A stretch of DNA of 16,990 nt from CAZEYT01 sp964516295 (GTDB lineage: Bacteria; Verrucomicrobiota; Verrucomicrobiia; Chthoniobacterales; Terrimicrobiaceae). The position numbers and the translations under genes were made by a program. The DNA lies in assembly GCA_964516295.1 (NCBI GenBank), contig CAZEYT010000059.1, positions 1-16,990 of the forward strand, written 5' to 3'. The notes beneath the pieces were generated by a model. The model saw only the letters and a program-made list of their open reading frames with translations. It was not told the DNA's origin and ran no database searches. This document shows, piece by piece, positions 13,840-16,990 of the stretch (position 1 is its first letter; every line of letters starts with the position of its first letter).

Positions 13840-16434
13840 ATGCCAGAAGAACCACTTTCCGAGAATTCCGAAGCGAAACCCGCAACTTCCAAACCGGCCA
13901 AGCCGACGCCGGATTTCAAAGCGAGCGACTACACCGCCGATGACCTGAGTTCCCTCAAAGGTCTGGAGGCCGTCCGGAAAAAGCCGGGCATGTACATCGG
14001 CGGTACCGACGAACGGGCTCTCCACCATTGCGTCAGCGAGGTGCTCGACAACTCGGTGGACGAGTTTTTGGCCGGGCATTGCACGCATATTGACGTGACG
14101 ATCCACGCGGACGGCTCGATCTCGATCCGCGACAACGGCCGGGGCATTCCGGTCGATATCAACAAGGAAGAAGGCATCCCGGGCGTCGAGCTCGTCCTCA
14201 CCCGCCTCCATTCGGGCGGAAAATACGGTCAGGGCAACTACGAATACTCCGGTGGCACCCACGGCGTCGGCGCGAAGTGCGTCAACGCCGTCTCCGAGTG
14301 GTTCAAGGTGGAAGTCACCCGCGACGGGAAAATCCATGCCATGTCCTTCGATCGTGGCGTCACCCGCCAGCAACTCCACGTCATTGCCGAGGTCAAAAAC
14401 AAAAAACAAACGGGAACGCTCATCACGTTTTTGCCGGATCCGGAAATCTTCCAAGAGACGACGGAATTCAAAGCCGAGCGGATCATCACCCGGCTCAACG
14501 ACCTCGCCTATATCAATGCTCCCCTCTCGTTCACATTCCTCGACGAGCGGCAGGACGGTGCCAAGCCGATCCAGATCGTCCATCCGAAGGGCGTGGAAGA
14601 GTTCGTCGGCCGCCTCGTCGAAAACAAAAGCATCGTTCACCCGAAGCCGATTCTCATCAAGGGCGTCCGCGAAAAGATCATCGTCGAGATCGGCCTGCAC
14701 TACACGGACACCTACAACGAGCAACTTCTCTGCTACACGAACGCCGTGCCGAACCCCGACGGCGGGACACACAGCAGCGGGTTCCGCGGATCGCTCACCC
14801 GGGCGATCAACCAATACGCCAAGAACAACTCACTCCTGAAAGAAAAGGACGTCCCGATCACCGGCAACGATGTCTTGGAAGGCCTCGCCGCCGTGGTCAG
14901 CGTCAAGCACCCCGACCCACGTTTTGAATCGCAGACGAAGGTCAAACTCATCTCGCCCGAGGTGGACGGTATCGTCGGCTCGATCAGCTACGAGGGCCTC
15001 ATGGTCCATTTCGATCAGAATCCGAATGTCGGCAAACGGATCGTCGAGAAATGCCTCATGGCCGCCCGCGCGCGCGAAGCGGCTCGCAAGGCCCGCGAGA
15101 CCGTGCGCAAAGGCGCACTCACCGGCGGCGGACTGCCGGGCAAGCTGGCGGACTGCTCCGAGCGCGACCCGGCTCTCACCGAGCTCTACGTCGTCGAAGG
15201 TGACTCCGCCGGTGGCTCCGCCAAGCAGGGCCGCGACCGTCGTTACCAAGCGATCCTCCCGATCAAGGGCAAAATCATCAACGTCGAAAAAGCCCGCCTC
15301 GACAAGGTGCTGCAAAACACCGAGGTCCAGACGCTCATCACCGCCATCGGCACCGGCATCGGCTCGGCCGTCGGTGAAAAAGATCAGGAAGGCACGTTCA
15401 ACATCGCAAAGCTCCGTTACGGCCGCATCATCATCATGACCGACGCCGACGTGGACGGCTCGCACATTCGCACGCTGCTCCTCACGTTCTTCTGTCGGCA
15501 GATGCCGGGACTCGTCAAGCAGGGGAAGATCTACATTGCCCAGCCGCCGCTCTACCTCATCAAGCGCAAAAAACGCGAGGAATACGTCGACGACGACGCG
15601 CAGCTGAACAAGATCCTCATCGGCATCGGTGCCGACGAAGTGAAGGTGAAAAATCTCGCCGACGGCAAGGTTTTCACCTCCACCCAACTCAAGGAAATCC
15701 TCGAACTTCTCGAGCGCTTCGCGAAATTCAGCGACGCCATCCACCGGCATGGAGGCGACTTCGAGGCTTACCTCGCCGAGCGTGATCCGAAAACCGGCAA
15801 GCTCCCGACATTCATGGTCAAGGTCCGTGAAGGCAATACCGAGTGGGCCACCTATTTCCCGGGCGAGGAAGCCGTCCGCGAATTTCACGAGGGCAATCGC
15901 GATCTCAACCTCTACGAAGACCCGCCGGCCGAACCTGTCGAAGGCGAGGCCGCTCCGGTCGAGGCTTCCACGAAATCCAAAAAGCCCGACCCCGCCAACC
16001 GCCGCCGCGCCAAGCTCATCGAGCTCCATGAGTCCACGTCGGCGCAAAAACTCATCGACGAACTGTCCCGCAAGGGCCTCAAAATCGAACACTACGCCGA
16101 CAGCGACGTTCCGATCTTTGAGCTGATCGAAGGCGACGGCGACAAAGCCGTGACCCACCCGCTTTTTTCCATTCCGGAGATCCTCACGAAGGTCCTCGAA
16201 ATCGGCAAGCGCGGTCTCACCATCCAGCGGTTCAAAGGTCTCGGAGAAATGAACCCAAAACAACTCTTCGAAACCACCATGAACCCGGAAAAGCGCAAAA
16301 TGCTCAAGGTGGAACTCAACGAAGACAACGCCGTCGAAGCGGATCGCATGTTCACGATCCTCATGGGCGACGTCGTCGAGCCCCGCCGCCAATTCATCGA
16401 GGACAACGCCCTCAACGCCCGTTTGGACGTCTGA
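13840..16434 (+). CDS. gyrB: DNA gyrase subunit B
   Basis: 864-residue ATPase subunit of gyrase, which supercoils DNA with GyrA. Seen: an N-terminal extension (1-30) rich in Pro, Lys and Ser; GHKL ATPase residues Glu67/Asn71 in EVLDNSVDE, RDNGRGIPV (97-105) and GGTHGVGAKCVNAVSEW (138-154); the transducer domain; TOPRIM with EGDSAGGSAKQG (453-464), PIKGKIINVEKA and DADVDGSH (535-542); and the C-terminal RFKGLGEMNP and RRQFIEDNA. It is longer than E. coli GyrB (804). An insert of about 180 residues follows the TOPRIM region, containing a flexible linker (about 693-725, PPAEPVEGEAAPVEA then KSKKPDPANRRR). The ATG at 13840 has no Shine-Dalgarno, and upstream open frame to 12388 is antisense to the STT3-like gene. 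GyrB or ParE: the following gene and the TOPRIM wording favour GyrB. Confidence 0.97.
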   Translation: MPEEPLSENSEAKPATSKPAKPTPDFKASDYTADDLSSLKGLEAVRKKPGMYIGGTDERALHHCVSEVLDNSVDEFLAGHCTHIDVTIHADGSISIRDNGRGIPVDINKEEGIPGVELVLTRLHSGGKYGQGNYEYSGGTHGVGAKCVNAVSEWFKVEVTRDGKIHAMSFDRGVTRQQLHVIAEVKNKKQTGTLITFLPDPEIFQETTEFKAERIITRLNDLAYINAPLSFTFLDERQDGAKPIQIVHPKGVEEFVGRLVENKSIVHPKPILIKGVREKIIVEIGLHYTDTYNEQLLCYTNAVPNPDGGTHSSGFRGSLTRAINQYAKNNSLLKEKDVPITGNDVLEGLAAVVSVKHPDPRFESQTKVKLISPEVDGIVGSISYEGLMVHFDQNPNVGKRIVEKCLMAARAREAARKARETVRKGALTGGGLPGKLADCSERDPALTELYVVEGDSAGGSAKQGRDRRYQAILPIKGKIINVEKARLDKVLQNTEVQTLITAIGTGIGSAVGEKDQEGTFNIAKLRYGRIIIMTDADVDGSHIRTLLLTFFCRQMPGLVKQGKIYIAQPPLYLIKRKKREEYVDDDAQLNKILIGIGADEVKVKNLADGKVFTSTQLKEILELLERFAKFSDAIHRHGGDFEAYLAERDPKTGKLPTFMVKVREGNTEWATYFPGEEAVREFHEGNRDLNLYEDPPAEPVEGEAAPVEASTKSKKPDPANRRRAKLIELHESTSAQKLIDELSRKGLKIEHYADSDVPIFELIEGDGDKAVTHPLFSIPEILTKVLEIGKRGLTIQRFKGLGEMNPKQLFETTMNPEKRKMLKVELNEDNAVEADRMFTILMGDVVEPRRQFIEDNALNARLDV

Positions 16435-16464
16435 TCGCCCCGACCGGACCAGCCTGAATTTTCT

Positions 16465-16990
16465 ATGTATACGCAAAACGAAAAAGTCGAACCCGTGAAC
16501 GTCGCCGACGAGATGTCGAAGTCGTTCCTCGACTATTCCATGTCCGTCATCATCTCGCGCGCCCTCCCGGATGCGCGTGACGGCCTGAAGCCCTCCCAGC
16601 GCCGGATTCTTTACGCGATGAACCAACTCGGCGTTCTGCCGACCCGCTCGTTCGTCAAGTGCGCCAAGATCGTCGGTGAGACGATGGGTAATTACCACCC
16701 CCACGGCGACCAAGCCATCTACCCCACCCTCGTCCACATGGCCCAGCCTTGGGCGATGCGCGACACGCTGGTGCAGAGTCAGGGTAACTTCGGCTCGGTC
16801 GATGGCGACCCACCGGCGTCCATGCGTTATACCGAGGCCCGCCTCGACCACCTCGGTGCCGCCCTCATGACCGACATGGACAAGGGGACGGTCGATTTTA
16901 CGCCGACCTACGACGAAAAGAGCGAAGAGCCCACCGTCTTCCCCGCCCTCGTCCACATGGCCCAGCCTTGGGCGATGCGCGACACGCTGG
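16465..16990 (+). CDS. gyrA: DNA gyrase subunit A, 5' part only; last 45 bases probably misassembled
   Basis: First 175 codons of the breakage-reunion subunit of gyrase, starting 30 bp after gyrB. Seen: FLDYSMSVIISRALPDARDG (21-40), LKPSQRRILYAM (41-52), HPHGDQAIYPTL (78-89), and the catalytic Tyr122 with Arg121 in ASMRYTEARL. Numbering matches E. coli GyrA, so the two main quinolone positions can be read: 83 is Gln (Ser in E. coli) and 87 is Pro (Asp in E. coli). After EEPTVFPA (154-161) a normal GyrA continues with a KFPNLLVNG-like motif. Here it continues with LVHMAQPWAMRDTL, a repeat of residues 89-102. The ATG at 16465 follows AATTTTCT, with no Shine-Dalgarno. It could be a ParC-type protein, but the gyrB neighbour argues for gyrA. 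Confidence 0.93.
   Translation, partial: MYTQNEKVEPVNVADEMSKSFLDYSMSVIISRALPDARDGLKPSQRRILYAMNQLGVLPTRSFVKCAKIVGETMGNYHPHGDQAIYPTLVHMAQPWAMRDTLVQSQGNFGSVDGDPPASMRYTEARLDHLGAALMTDMDKGTVDFTPTYDEKSEEPTVFPALVHMAQPWAMRDTL
16727..16771 (+). repeat. Direct repeat, copy 1, inside gyrA
   Basis: This 45-base stretch encodes TLVHMAQPWAMRDTLV at its normal GyrA position. It is repeated exactly at 16946-16990, 219 bases (73 codons) downstream in the same frame. The match extends five bases further upstream with one mismatch. Confidence 0.95.
16946..16990 (+). repeat. Direct repeat, copy 2, at the window end (probable assembly artefact)
   Basis: An exact copy of 16727-16771 that runs to the final base of the window. 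It replaces the GyrA sequence expected after EEPTVFPA. A repeat that ends exactly at the contig end is typical of an assembly-graph loop or chimeric join. Confidence 0.9.

Noticed and set aside
14830..16956. 708-codon minus-strand open frame opposite gyrB and gyrA
   Set aside because: A shadow frame of gyrB/gyrA with no recognisable domain; the plus-strand frame has every gyrase motif.

Overview
This window reads as ordinary chromosomal DNA of a GC-rich bacterium (roughly 60% G+C by eye). The best guess is a member of Verrucomicrobiota or the wider PVC group. Reasons: the GyrB protein is long with an insert after the TOPRIM domain, the ROK kinase begins with a DSGAT motif, and most starts lack a Shine-Dalgarno sequence. 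This placement is inference; a ribosomal or GyrB phylogeny would settle it. I see no tRNA, rRNA, CRISPR array, transposase or phage gene. The left end cuts ffh and the right end cuts gyrA, so the window is probably a whole contig.

Layout. Positions 1-2401 hold ffh (minus, 3' end missing) divergent from a ROK-family sugar kinase (plus). Positions 2411-5222 hold a minus-strand operon, mlaE-mlaF-mlaD in transcription order, for an Mla/MCE lipid-transport ABC system. Its genes overlap by a few bases and the permease carries a fused N-terminal STAS (MlaB-like) domain. A 317-bp non-coding leader precedes it. Positions 5540-6936 hold a minus-strand pair, a HEAT-repeat protein and a single-domain rhodanese, coupled by a GTGA overlap. 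purC (7156-8043, minus) is divergent from a YidE/AspT-type transporter with two RCK_C domains (8205-9878, plus).

Positions 9951-12126 hold a plus-strand run: an unrecognised acidic protein, an ECF-type sigma factor, a membrane-anchored probable anti-sigma factor without the usual zinc ligands, and a small secreted protein. The last three overlap or nearly overlap and look like one regulatory cell-envelope module. Its tail overlaps by 21 bp the convergent end of a large membrane protein (12106-13701, minus). That protein resembles STT3/PglB oligosaccharyltransferases in topology and motif order but lacks a standard WWDYG motif.

Positions 13840-16990 hold gyrB followed 30 bp later by gyrA. The gyrB promoter is divergent from that of the STT3-like gene, and an inverted repeat places one arm on each promoter. 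The gyrA reading frame looks correct up to about residue 160. It then switches, in frame, to a copy of sequence found 219 bp upstream that runs exactly to the last base, which is most likely an assembly artefact at the contig end.

Most genes are housekeeping. The parts most likely to hold something undescribed are the sigma/anti-sigma/secreted-protein module with its upstream acidic protein, and the STT3-like protein.
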